From positions 1 to 64,000 of the forward strand of contig JAMPXH010000006.1 in NCBI GenBank assembly GCA_023701285.1: a stretch of DNA of 64,000 nucleotides, in the 5' to 3' direction. Positions within the stretch are counted from its first letter, which is position 1. Each line of letters begins with the position of its first letter. Under the pieces are notes generated by a model. It was not told the DNA's origin. It saw only the letters and a program-made list of their open reading frames with translations, and did not search any database. Both the position numbers and the translations under genes were made by a program. Shown here in pieces: positions 19,293 through 27,514 of the stretch. This stretch comes from Candidatus Didemnitutus sp. (GTDB lineage Bacteria; Verrucomicrobiota; Verrucomicrobiia; Opitutales; Opitutaceae).

Positions 19293-20186
19293 TCAGGCGC
19301 GCTGACGCCGGCGATAGGCCACCCACCCCAAAGCCAGCGCGCCCGCGAGCAACGCATACGTGCTGGGTTCGGGAATCGCCGTAAGCGAGAAATTGTCCAT
19401 GGCCACGCCGTGGTCGTTGCCCGCGAGATCGTTGATGTCGACCCAGCGCAGGACGAGGTAATCGCCCGGGTTCCACGCCAGCGAGATGCTGCCGGACACG
19501 CCGGTGGCGTTGCTGTTGCCGTTCAGCGCTCCGACGGTGCCGGACGTGATCTGGCTGACCGCGTTGAAGGTGGCGTTCGGCGTGAAGGTGGCGGTAGCGA
19601 TGTTCGTCGCTGTGCCGACTGCATATTCGAAGCTGAGCGTGTCGGTGCCCAAGTTGTTGCGTCCCAAGCGCCATTGCTCGACCTCGAACGCCAGCGTCAC
19701 GCTGTCGATCAGCATTCCACTGGTGTTCTGGAACACGACGCCGAAGGCCATGGCGCGCGTGCTGCCCGCCAGAGCGCCCAAAGCGCGCTCGCTCGAGCCG
19801 TCGCTGCCGTAGCTGATGGCCGCCGCCGCGGAGCCCTGGCCGTAGTTGCTGTTCAAGCCGGCGGCTGTCCCGCCCGCAATCGTATCGTAGATCTGCCAGC
19901 CCGTCATGCCGGTGGTGGTGAAACTGGTGGTCGACCACGAGGTGTCGCTCAGGCTGTAGGGGCCATCGGTCGTGCCGGCGTATACACCAGGGGTATAAGT
20001 CGTGCCATTGAACACCGGCGCCGGCAGGCCGTCGAAGGTCTGCGTGTAGGTGCCGCCGCTGAAGGCGACGCTTTGCGCCAGCACGGCAACAGGCAGCAGC
20101 GCTGCGAGAACGAGCGCGAGGATGGTGCCGGCGCGGACAGGCATGGGCGGACTGTGCCGCCGGAAAAGTTGGACCGCTTGATTCAT
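19293..20186 (-). CDS. PEP-CTERM secreted protein with the shared beta-module
   Basis: 297 residues: signal segment (GTILALVLAALLPVAVLAQ), one beta-module of about 230 residues (TYTQTFDGLPAP, GLNSNYGQGSAAAAISYGSDGSSERALGALAGS, VEQWRLGRNN, LVLRWVDIND, DHGVAMDNFSLT), then a full PEP-CTERM anchor (IPEPSTYALLAG, hydrophobic helix, YRRRQ). PEP-CTERM proteins are processed by an exosortase and exported toward the cell surface; no exosortase is in the window. The module reads about 60% like the N-terminus of the esterase/sialidase fusion by eye. It may bind the same glycan; no catalytic residues are recognised. Confidence 0.8.
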   Translation of the reverse strand: MNQAVQLFRRHSPPMPVRAGTILALVLAALLPVAVLAQSVAFSGGTYTQTFDGLPAPVFNGTTYTPGVYAGTTDGPYSLSDTSWSTTSFTTTGMTGWQIYDTIAGGTAAGLNSNYGQGSAAAAISYGSDGSSERALGALAGSTRAMAFGVVFQNTSGMLIDSVTLAFEVEQWRLGRNNLGTDTLSFEYAVGTATNIATATFTPNATFNAVSQITSGTVGALNGNSNATGVSGSISLAWNPGDYLVLRWVDINDLAGNDHGVAMDNFSLTAIPEPSTYALLAGALALGWVAYRRRQRA

Positions 20187-20249
20187 GATGATTTCTTGGT
20201 TGGGGGTTGAGGGGATGCCGAAAAATCAGGGGGCGCGCGGAGCCGGGAT

Positions 20250-21065
20250 CTAGGGCGCGGCGGTGAGCGAAAAATCGTCGATGGCGAGACCGTGGTCCGC
20301 ACCCGCCGGGTCGTTCACATCGGACCAGCGCAGGATCAGATGCTCGCCGGGCTTCCAACCGAGGCCCGAAAGCGCCGCGGCCACGGGCACCGCATGGGCG
20401 TTGCCATCCAACGCGCCGACCGTGCCCCGCGTGACGGGGGTGACCGCGTTCAGCAGCGGCACCGAGACGAACAACCCGCTCGCAATGTCGGAGCCCGCGC
20501 CAACCTGGTAGGAAAACGTGAGCGTGTCCGCCCCGGCACCGCTGCGGCCGAGGCGCCACTGCTCCGCGCGGTAGGCGATGGTCACCGTGTCGATGACGCG
20601 CCCCGAAGTGTTGCGGAGCACGACCCCGAAGGCCATCACGCGCGCGCTGCCCGCCACCGAGCCGAGCGCACGTTCCCGCGAGCGCGGGGCGCCGAAGCTC
20701 ATGGCGGCTGACGCACTGCCCTCTCCATGGTGGGCGTTCAATCCGGCCGGCGAACCTTCCGCCAGCGTGTCGAAAATCTGCCAGCCTTCCATTCCCTTGG
20801 TCCGCAACGAGCGGTCGGACCAGGTCGTGTCACTGAGGCTGAAGGGGCCGTCACCTTTGGCATTGTAGATGCCGACCGTCTTGGTGTGCACCGGCAATCC
20901 ATCGAAGTCCTGCCGGTAGGTGCCGCCGGCGAACGACACCGCCGCGACCTCGGCCCCGCCGAGCGGACCCGCGCCCAGCAGCAGACCGAGCGAACCGGCG
21001 AAAAAAGCCCGACGCCAAGCGGGTGGCCGGCTGGCTCTCGGTGGCGCGAACGCGAGGAACGTCAT
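20250..21065 (-). CDS. Secreted beta-module protein lacking a PEP-CTERM anchor
   Basis: 271 residues from the ATG giving MTFLAFAPPRASRPP; a longer upstream frame reads through the divergent promoter and GntR gene and is rejected. Signal segment (AFFAGSLGLLLGAGPLGG), then the same module as the next two genes (TYRQDFDGLPVH, RERALGSVAGSARVMAFGVVLRNTSG, AEQWRLGRSGAG, LILRWSDVNDPAGADHGLAIDDFSL). It stops at LTAAP, exactly where the neighbour continues into PEPSTYALL, so this copy would be released rather than anchored. No anchor sequence is found in another frame downstream. First gene of the minus-strand run, behind predicted operator site 3. Confidence 0.75.
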   Translation of the reverse strand: MTFLAFAPPRASRPPAWRRAFFAGSLGLLLGAGPLGGAEVAAVSFAGGTYRQDFDGLPVHTKTVGIYNAKGDGPFSLSDTTWSDRSLRTKGMEGWQIFDTLAEGSPAGLNAHHGEGSASAAMSFGAPRSRERALGSVAGSARVMAFGVVLRNTSGRVIDTVTIAYRAEQWRLGRSGAGADTLTFSYQVGAGSDIASGLFVSVPLLNAVTPVTRGTVGALDGNAHAVPVAAALSGLGWKPGEHLILRWSDVNDPAGADHGLAIDDFSLTAAP

Positions 21066-21146
21066 GGGAAAACGGAGGGGGTTGGAAAGACGCGGGGTCA
21101 CCTTCGTTGCTGTCCGCGTTCCGCCAATTGCCAACGCCATCATATC

Positions 21147-21163
21147 GGTTTCATAAAGAGACC
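21147..21163. promoter_or_regulatory. Predicted GntR operator, site 3 (divergent promoter)
   Basis: GGTTTCATAAAGAGACC, arms GGTnTC/GAnACC. It sits between the divergent module gene (82 bases away) and the GntR regulator gene (66 bases away), so binding could control both, including autoregulation. CCAACGCCATC lies just to its left as at site 2. Confidence 0.6.
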
Positions 21164-21228
21164 AAAAGAACGCGCCGGCCCGCCAGAGCACGCTTGCGCC
21201 GCCGCCGCCGCCGGGGCTAACACCGTGC

Positions 21229-22305
21229 ATGCACACGCGGTTCCATTCGATTGCGGCGCAGGTGGCCGCCAGCCTGCGCGAGGAGATCGGCAACGGCAAC
21301 GGAAGCGCCCTCGCGAGCGAGCGCGAGCTGACGCAGCGCCTGCAGGTCAGCCGGCGCACCGTGCGCAAGGCCCTGGCGATCCTGCGCACGGAAGGTCTGG
21401 TGAAGACCGTCGGCCGCCGCACGCTGCCCGCGCCCGCCGCCCGCCGGAAAAGCCCGGCGAACCAGCCGGCGCAGATCAACCTCCTGCTCCCCGAGCCGCT
21501 GGTGCGCGCCCGCCCGTTCACCGCGCTCTGGATCAGCCAGCTCACCGAGCTGCTCCAGGCCAACGGCTGCCGCCTCGGCGTCATCACCGGGCACAAATAC
21601 TACGGCCTGCGCTCGGGGCGCTCGCTCGCCAAGCTCGTCGCCACGCACCCGGCCCGCTGCTGGATCCTCGCGCGCTCCAATCTCCCGCTGCAACAGTGGT
21701 TCAACGACCGCGGCATCCCCGCCATCGTGGCCGGTTCCACCTATCCGGGCATCATCCTGCCGAGTGTCGACACCGACCACGCCGCACTCAGCCGGCACGC
21801 CGCCGCGCATTTCCAACGCCAGGGGCACACCCGCCTCGCCCTGTTCCTGGAAAAAATCCTGCACGCCGGCGACATCGAGACCGAACTGGGCTTCAAGGCG
21901 GGGCTGGCCGACTGGAAGCAGGCCGTGGAACCGCTGATCTGCCGCGTGGAGCGCACCCCGGAGGCGGTCGTGCGCGAATTGAAACGCCTGCTCGCCCTGC
22001 GCCAGCCGCCGACCGGGTTCCTGCTCTGCAATTCGTTCTCCTACCTGACCGTGCTCAGCTACCTCGCCGCGCAGGGCCGCCGCATCCCCCGGGACTTCTC
22101 CCTCATCTCGCAGGACGAAGGTCCGTTCCTCGCCCATGTTTACCCCAATCCCGCGCGCTACCTGACCAACCCCACGAAATTTGCCTCGGCCCTCAACCGG
22201 GCGGTCAAGCGTCTCCTCGACAACGACCTGCCCCGGGAATTCAAGATCCGCATCATGCCCGACTTCATCGCCGGCGCCTCCGTGGCACCGCCGCCCGGCG
22301 AGTGA
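21229..22305 (+). CDS. GntR-family regulator with LacI-type sugar-binding domain
   Basis: 358 residues. Residues 1-70 form a GntR winged helix (IAAQVAASLREEI, LASERELTQRLQVSRRTVRKALAILRTEGLVKTVG). After a linker rich in Pro, Arg and Ala, residues 85-350 read as a periplasmic-binding-protein-like effector domain (INLLLPEP, ITGHKYYGLRSG, GIPAIVAGSTYPGI, SVDTDHAALSRHAAAHFQRQGHTRLALF, PTGFLLCNS, DFSLISQDEGPF). The layout is that of AraR-type regulators, in which a sugar releases the protein from DNA. It is divergent from the eleven-gene amino-sugar run and is the obvious candidate to bind the three 17-bp palindromes. Confidence 0.87.
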   Translation: MHTRFHSIAAQVAASLREEIGNGNGSALASERELTQRLQVSRRTVRKALAILRTEGLVKTVGRRTLPAPAARRKSPANQPAQINLLLPEPLVRARPFTALWISQLTELLQANGCRLGVITGHKYYGLRSGRSLAKLVATHPARCWILARSNLPLQQWFNDRGIPAIVAGSTYPGIILPSVDTDHAALSRHAAAHFQRQGHTRLALFLEKILHAGDIETELGFKAGLADWKQAVEPLICRVERTPEAVVRELKRLLALRQPPTGFLLCNSFSYLTVLSYLAAQGRRIPRDFSLISQDEGPFLAHVYPNPARYLTNPTKFASALNRAVKRLLDNDLPREFKIRIMPDFIAGASVAPPPGE

Positions 22306-22381
22306 GCGTCCGCGCCTTGGTCCCTTTTTGTGACTGATACGTGCACCTTGCGCGGCGCGGCCGGCCGGATGCGATGAGCCG

Positions 22382-24055
22382 ATGCACCACCGAGCGGACG
22401 CGCACGAGGCGGACATATTGGTAATCGGCGGCGGCCTCGGCGGCTGCGCCGCCGCCCTCGCCGCACTCGAAAGCGGCGCCCGCGTCATCCTCACCGAGGA
22501 GACGGACTGGATTGGCGGCCAGATGACGAGCCAACTGGTGCCGCCCGACGAGCACGGCTGGATCGAACGCTTCGGCCGCACGGCCTCATACCAACGTTTC
22601 CGCGAGGGCGTGCGCACCCATTATCGCGAACAGCGCGCGCTGACCGCAGCGGCGCGGCGCGATCCACTTCTCAACCCCGGCACAGCGTGGGTCTCCCCCC
22701 TCGCCTTCGAGCCCAAGGTCGGCTTGGCCGTCCTGCACGCGATGCTCGAACCCCACCGCGCCTCCGGCCGGCTCTGGCTGCTGCTCGATCACCGGCCCGT
22801 CGGCATCCGCCAGGAGGCCGCGGATCGAATCGCAGCCGTCGTGGTCGAGGACCGACAGACGGGAAAGCAAAAGAGTTTGTCCGGAAAATTCGTGATCGAT
22901 GCCACGGAGTTGGGCGACCTGCTCGCACTGGCTGCCGTCGAACACGTCACCGGGCAGGAAGCGCAGGCGGAAACCGGCGAGCCGAGCGCTCCCGCCGTGG
23001 CCCGGCCGGAAAACCAGCAGGCGTTCACCTGGTGTTTCGCGCTGGAGCACGAGGCCGGCGCCGATCACGTCGGGGCTCCGCCGGAGAACTACGCGGCTTG
23101 GCGGGACTACACGTTCCCCATCCGCCCCGCGTGGCCCGGGCCGATTTTCTCCTTCACCGGCCTGAATCCCCGCACCATGGAGCCGGTCCATTATCGCTTC
23201 GCCCCTCCGGCCGCAGCCGCCGAAGCGCCGGCGCACGACGCATCCCGCCGTCCGCCCATCGATCGCACGCTCTGGAACTACCGGCGGATTCTCGATCGCC
23301 GGCAATTCCTGCCCGATCCCTCCGTGCGCGACGTCACGGTCGTCAACTGGCCGATGAACGACTACCTCGCCAAAAGTCTTCTCGATCCCCGGACGGAAAT
23401 CCGATCCGCCGCCCTGACGGAGGCGCGCGCGCTCAGCCTCGCCCTGCTCCATTGGCTGCAAACCGAGGCGCCGCGGCCCGAAGGCGGTTGCGGTTGGCCG
23501 GGGCTGCGCCTCCGTCCGGACATCGCCGGCACGCCGGATGGCCTGGCCAAGGCGGCCTACATCCGCGAGGCGCGCCGCATCCGGGCGCTCTACACGATCC
23601 GCGAGCAGGACGTCGCCAGCTCATGCTACGGAGCCACCGCCGACCGGGCGCGAGAATTCGAGGACAGCGTGGGAGTCGGCAGTTACCGCATCGACCTGCA
23701 TCCCACGACCGGCGGCGACAACTTCGTCGACGTCGCCACGCTGCCGTTCCAGATCCCGCTCGGAGCGCTGATCCCCGTTCGCCTGACCAATCTGCTGCCC
23801 GCTGCCAAGAACATCGGGACCACGCACATCACCAACGGCTGCTATCGCCTGCATCCGGTGGAGTGGAACATCGGCGAGGCCGTCGGCGCGCTCGCGGCCT
23901 TCTGTCTGGAACACCAGATCCCGCCGCAGAGAGTGCACGCGGATTCAGTCTGGCGAGAACGTTACCAGAGAATCCTGCAAGGCCGCGGCGTGGAACTCCG
24001 ATGGCCCCCAGCACTTATAATGGCCGAGGGCGATCCCCACGCCCACGCCGATTAG
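22382..24055 (+). CDS. FAD-dependent oxidoreductase (PF12831-type) of unknown substrate
   Basis: 557 residues. N-terminal dinucleotide-binding motif DILVIGGGLGGCAAALAALESGARVILTEE is followed by WIGGQMTSQLV, typical of the FAD_oxidored family seen in many carbohydrate loci of the PVC group. FVIDATELGDLLALAAVEH is the second FAD contact, and NLLPAAKNIGTTHITNGCYRLHPVEWNIGEAVG the C-terminal one. The cofactor is supported; the substrate is not known. It lies 76 bases after the GntR gene on the same strand, so it may be co-transcribed and belong to the same regulon, for instance oxidising a modified sugar. A second member of the family is at 28.3-29.7 kb. Confidence 0.8.
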   Translation: MHHRADAHEADILVIGGGLGGCAAALAALESGARVILTEETDWIGGQMTSQLVPPDEHGWIERFGRTASYQRFREGVRTHYREQRALTAAARRDPLLNPGTAWVSPLAFEPKVGLAVLHAMLEPHRASGRLWLLLDHRPVGIRQEAADRIAAVVVEDRQTGKQKSLSGKFVIDATELGDLLALAAVEHVTGQEAQAETGEPSAPAVARPENQQAFTWCFALEHEAGADHVGAPPENYAAWRDYTFPIRPAWPGPIFSFTGLNPRTMEPVHYRFAPPAAAAEAPAHDASRRPPIDRTLWNYRRILDRRQFLPDPSVRDVTVVNWPMNDYLAKSLLDPRTEIRSAALTEARALSLALLHWLQTEAPRPEGGCGWPGLRLRPDIAGTPDGLAKAAYIREARRIRALYTIREQDVASSCYGATADRAREFEDSVGVGSYRIDLHPTTGGDNFVDVATLPFQIPLGALIPVRLTNLLPAAKNIGTTHITNGCYRLHPVEWNIGEAVGALAAFCLEHQIPPQRVHADSVWRERYQRILQGRGVELRWPPALIMAEGDPHAHAD

Positions 24056-24295
24056 TGCAAGCCTGTGACATCACAGGCAACCCACACTGTATACTCCATC
24101 CGCTGTCGAATCGCAGGCTCTCCCATTTGCGAAGGTGCCCACTGAGGCGCAACTATTCAACTGAGTGAAGCCGCCCCCCAGACAGACAGTCTGAATCGAG
24201 AAAGGACCGGACTGACTCTCAAAGTGGCTCTAGAACTTGAGGCCGGTCTAGTCTTCAGGCTCTGGATTGCCTCCTTAGTGCTGCATTAGCCGGAG

Positions 24296-24429
24296 TATAA
24301 TTAGCGCATAGTTCGTCGCTCGAAACGGCAGGGTTGTAAAAATTGACTTTCACAAACATCTGACTATCAACATTCGAATGCCGCGCAATAAACCGATTTC
24401 TCTGGTTCAAATCCAACCCCTGCACCCAA
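24296..24429 (+). ncRNA. Possible small RNA or degenerate tRNA/tmRNA 3' end
   Basis: Starts at TATAAT (a -10-like box without a good -35) and contains GCAGGGTTG about 30 bases on. It ends with CTGGTTCAAATCCAAC followed by CCCTGCACCCA, which looks like a T-loop (TTCAAAT closed by GG/CC), the 3' side of an acceptor stem, and an encoded CCA. GCAGGGTTG could pair with CAACCCCTGC except for one extra C. Only three pairs close the T-stem, and no D- or anticodon arm can be folded, so it is not an intact tRNA. A perfect terminator lies immediately downstream, which argues that something is transcribed. Alternatives: a tRNA fragment left by an integrated element, or an unrelated sRNA. Confidence 0.3.
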
Positions 24430-24433
24430 TTTG

Positions 24434-24464
24434 AGGCCCTCCCACTGCTCGGGAGGGCCTTTTG
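24434..24464 (+). terminator. Rho-independent terminator
   Basis: Perfect 10-bp stem AGGCCCTCCC / GGGAGGGCCT with a 7-base loop, followed by TTTTG. The T-run is only on the plus strand. It lies about 380 bases after the FAD oxidoreductase gene, so it may serve the small RNA-like segment directly upstream. Confidence 0.75.
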
Positions 24465-24623
24465 TTTAACGGGTTACGAATATTTTGCTCACCCTAGGTG
24501 GGCGGCAGCGGCTTGAGGCGATCGAACCCTGCAAGCCTTTGGGACACACAAGCAGTGAGCGCCTCACCCCAAAACCCTGCGACGTTGTCGGACGGCAACG
24601 CACGAACCACGACTCTGCGCCGC

Positions 24624-25868
24624 TCAACCGACCGGCACCGCCGCGGTCGGCGGGCGTTCGCGGCGCACGCAGGTCCACAGAATCAGCACCGCGATCGGGT
24701 GCAACAGCGCCATCGCGGCGAAGACGAGCGTCGGTCCGAGCGAGGACATCATTTCACCCACGAAGGCGTTGAACACCACCGCGCCGGCCGCGCCGAAGCC
24801 ACCCGCGATGCCGAGCACGCTCGCCGCATTGCGCAACGGGAACGCCTCCGCGATCACCACACTCAGGCTGAAGAGCCAGCTCAGGCACGCCACGGCCACC
24901 AGGCTGAAGATCGCCAGCGTCGCCGCGGGATGCGGCAGATGCGGCGTGAGCACGCACAACGGCGCCAGGCACGCCACTGCCGTCAGCATGCGCTTCCGCG
25001 CGCGCAGTGGCTCCATCCCGCGCCGCACCATCGAGTCGGACCATGCCGCCGTGCCGATGCCGCCGAGGTCGGCCGCGAGGAACGGGATCCAGCCCACCAT
25101 GCCCACCTGCGCGAGGGTGAGCCCGGAGTTTTCCTGCAGGTAACCCGGCAGCCAGAACAGGCAGAAATACCACACCGGATCGCTGACGAAGCGGATGCAC
25201 AGGATCGCCCACAACGTGCGCGTGCCCCACAGTTGCCGCCACGTGAAGGCCGGCGTGGGCACGCCCGCGGCATCCGTCTGTCCCGTCTGCGCGGCGATCT
25301 CCGCGGGCGGATCGCGGTAGATCATGATCCAGAGCACCGCGACCACGATGCCCAGCAGGCCGGGCACGAGGAACGCCATGTGCCAGTTGAACGAAAGCGC
25401 CAGCCACGCCACCAGCGGCGGCGCGATGATGGCGCCGAACGTGCCGCCGGCCACGCACACGCTGTTCGCCGTCGCTCGCAGCGTGCCGGGGAACCACATC
25501 GTCACGGTGCGCAGCTGCGCCGGAAAGGCCGTGGGCTCCGCGACGCCGAGCATGCCGCGGAAAAACGAGAAGGCCGCGAGCGAGCGCGTGAGCCCCGCGC
25601 CGACGCACGCCACCGACCACGTCAACACGCCGGCAAACATCACGCGCTTCGCGCCGAACCGGTCCACCAGCCAGCCGGACACGGGATACATCAGCGCGTA
25701 GCAAACCGTGAACACGTTCACGAGCAGCGCGTAACCGCGGTCATCGAAACCGAATTCCCCCTTCAGCACCGGCTTCAGCACCGAGAGGATCTGCCGATCG
25801 ATGTAGTTGAGCACGATCGCGAAGAAGATGATGCCGAGAATGAGCCAGCGACGGCGGAGAGGATTCAT
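24624..25868 (-). CDS. MFS transporter, anion:cation symporter (hexuronate/sugar-acid) type
   Basis: 414 residues with 12 hydrophobic segments. NYIDRQILSVLKPVL in helix 1, GWLVDRFGAKRVMFAGVLTWSVACVG after helix 2, FRGMLGVAEPTAFPAQLRTV in helix 4, and RATANSVCVAGGTFGAIIAPP in helix 5 are typical of the ACS group (ExuT, GudP, tartrate and phthalate carriers). It is the last gene of the receptor/kinase run, 41 bases after the sugar kinase, and probably brings that kinase's substrate, a pentulose or sugar acid, across the inner membrane. Confidence 0.83.
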   Translation of the reverse strand: MNPLRRRWLILGIIFFAIVLNYIDRQILSVLKPVLKGEFGFDDRGYALLVNVFTVCYALMYPVSGWLVDRFGAKRVMFAGVLTWSVACVGAGLTRSLAAFSFFRGMLGVAEPTAFPAQLRTVTMWFPGTLRATANSVCVAGGTFGAIIAPPLVAWLALSFNWHMAFLVPGLLGIVVAVLWIMIYRDPPAEIAAQTGQTDAAGVPTPAFTWRQLWGTRTLWAILCIRFVSDPVWYFCLFWLPGYLQENSGLTLAQVGMVGWIPFLAADLGGIGTAAWSDSMVRRGMEPLRARKRMLTAVACLAPLCVLTPHLPHPAATLAIFSLVAVACLSWLFSLSVVIAEAFPLRNAASVLGIAGGFGAAGAVVFNAFVGEMMSSLGPTLVFAAMALLHPIAVLILWTCVRRERPPTAAVPVG

Positions 25869-25909
25869 GAGAGCACGGGGAGGTAGGACGCGGCTTGCAG
25901 AGTGAAAAT

Positions 25910-27505
25910 TCAGGGAGAGAAACGCGGCAGCGCCGCGGCTTCGCCCGCGAGGCGGCGAAGCTCCGGCAGGACTCCACCGATCGGCAAAGCCGCGGAGGCG
26001 GGATCGCCCAGCGTGAAATAGAGCCGCCGATACAATGCGAACAGCCGCGCGTAGAACGCCGCCGCTTCCGGTCGCGGGTGCACGGTGCGGTAACCCGGCC
26101 CGAGCGCCTCCTGCGCCTCGCGCACCGAGCCGAACGCACCGACCGCCAGCAGCGCGAAGAGCGCGGAGCCGAGGCTCGTGATCTCGCTCGCCGGCACCAG
26201 CACGGGCATGTTGAAGACGTCGGCGTAGATCTGGTTCAGCACCGCATTGCGCTGCGGGATGCCGCCGCTGTTGATCACGCGCCGGATCGGCACGCCGTGC
26301 TCCGCCAGACGCTCCAGGACGATCCGCGTGTGCAGAGCCGTGCCCTCGATCGCCGCCAGCAATTCATCCTCCGCGCCGTGCGTGAGGTTCCAGCCCAGCG
26401 TGACGCCGCCGAGCGCCGGATTCGCCAACACGGTGCGATCGCCGTTGTCCCAGACGAGACGCAGCAGCCCGGTCTGGCCGGGACGCATCGCCCCGAGTCC
26501 CCGCGCCAGCTCCGCGACCGGACGTCCGCTGCGGCGTGCGATCGCATCGAAGATGTCTCCCGCCGCCGACAAACCTGCCTCGATGCCGGCCAGCCGCGGA
26601 TGGATCGAGCCCTCCACCACCCCGCACACGCCCGCGATGGGGGCGGGTTGCGGCACGACCGCCATGATGCACGTCGAGGTGCCGACCACGTTGACGATGT
26701 CGCCTTCCGTGATGCCGGCGCCGATGGCATCCCAATGCGCATCCAGCGCCGGGAACGGGATCGGGATGCCCGCGCGCAATCCCAGCCGCGCAGCCCACTC
26801 GGGCGAGAGCACGCCGGCCACCTGATCGGAGCGACCGTAGCGTCCCGCGAGCCAGCGATGGGCGCCAGCGAGCAGCGGATCGACCGCCGTCAGGAATTCC
26901 AGCGGCGGCAAGCCGCCGAGCTGTTCGCTCCACAGCCACTTGTGCCCCATCGCGCAGACGCCGCGCGGCAGGGCCGCCACGTCGCGGCAACCGATCAGCG
27001 TGGCGACGATCATGTCGCAGTTTTCCAGCACGGCGGCGAGGCGGTCGCGTCGGCCCGGATTCGCCCTCAGCCAATGGAGCAGCTTGGCAAAGCCCATCTC
27101 TGAGGAATACTCGCCGCCCGACCACGCCAGCGCCGGCAGGGCGAGGCGGCGCGCCGCCGCGGTGATCTCCGCGGCTTCGCGGTGCGCCCGATGATCGCAC
27201 CACAGATAATAATCGTCGAGCGGCTCAAGCCGCTCATCCACCGGAATGATCGTCGAACCGGTGGTCGCGACCGCGAGCGCGGCGACATCCCGGCCATCGA
27301 TACCCGCGGCCGCGAGCGCGGCGCGCATCGCCTGCTCGAGCGCCCGCAACTGATCCGCGTGCCGCTGCGTCGCGTGGTCGGGATCTTCCTTCTTGCGGCA
27401 AAGCGGATAACCCTCGGTGGCGGTGCCGAGACGGCCGCGCGCGTGGTCGACGAGGGAAACGCGGACGCTGAGGGTGCCAAAATCGATGCCGGCGACGATG
27501 GGCAT
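25910..27505 (-). CDS. FGGY-family carbohydrate kinase, ribulokinase-like
   Basis: 531 residues. N-terminal phosphate loop VAGIDFGTLSVRVSLVD; VATTGSTIIPVDERLEPLDDYYLWCDHRA; GEYSSEMGFAKLLHWLRANP; GTSTCIMAVV and GLSAAGDIFDAIARR in the middle; RRVINSGGIPQRNAVLNQIYADVFNMPV in the C-terminal ATPase half. The DYYLWCDHRA and SSEMGFAKLLHW blocks resemble AraB-type ribulokinases more than glycerol or xylulose kinases. No pentose isomerase or epimerase is present, so the pathway is incomplete here. Nine bases separate it from the acid phosphatase gene, consistent with release of a phosphate ester outside the cell and re-phosphorylation inside. Confidence 0.85.
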   Translation of the reverse strand: MPIVAGIDFGTLSVRVSLVDHARGRLGTATEGYPLCRKKEDPDHATQRHADQLRALEQAMRAALAAAGIDGRDVAALAVATTGSTIIPVDERLEPLDDYYLWCDHRAHREAAEITAAARRLALPALAWSGGEYSSEMGFAKLLHWLRANPGRRDRLAAVLENCDMIVATLIGCRDVAALPRGVCAMGHKWLWSEQLGGLPPLEFLTAVDPLLAGAHRWLAGRYGRSDQVAGVLSPEWAARLGLRAGIPIPFPALDAHWDAIGAGITEGDIVNVVGTSTCIMAVVPQPAPIAGVCGVVEGSIHPRLAGIEAGLSAAGDIFDAIARRSGRPVAELARGLGAMRPGQTGLLRLVWDNGDRTVLANPALGGVTLGWNLTHGAEDELLAAIEGTALHTRIVLERLAEHGVPIRRVINSGGIPQRNAVLNQIYADVFNMPVLVPASEITSLGSALFALLAVGAFGSVREAQEALGPGYRTVHPRPEAAAFYARLFALYRRLYFTLGDPASAALPIGGVLPELRRLAGEAAALPRFSP

Positions 27506-27514
27506 GGCGGGAAG

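Larger units (their letters stand above)
24056..24623. other. Intergenic region between convergent genes
   Basis: No credible protein frame. The part before the RNA-like segment is of lower GC than its flanks and shows only a short hairpin (GCCTGTGACATCACAGGC). A TATAAT box, a tRNA-3'-end-like segment and a strong terminator, listed separately, occupy the middle. The last 150 bases before the MFS gene stop show nothing I recognise. Confidence 0.5.

Noticed and set aside
16273-19305. 1,010-codon plus-strand open frame
   Set aside because: Antisense to the esterase/sialidase-like gene, whose catalytic motifs prove the minus-strand frame.
20200-20250. Frameshifted PEP-CTERM tail after the first module gene
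   Set aside because: Reading all frames past the stop gives no PEP motif and no hydrophobic helix, so the anchor is absent rather than frameshifted.
22330-22347. Possible fourth GntR operator (GTGACTGATACGTGCACC) before the FAD oxidoreductase
   Set aside because: Only the GTG...CAC ends are symmetric and the spacing differs by one base from the three good sites.
24056-24429. Full-length tmRNA (ssrA) ending at the T-loop-like segment
   Set aside because: No 5' partner for the CCCCTGC strand at the right distance, no tag-peptide frame and no pseudoknots found.
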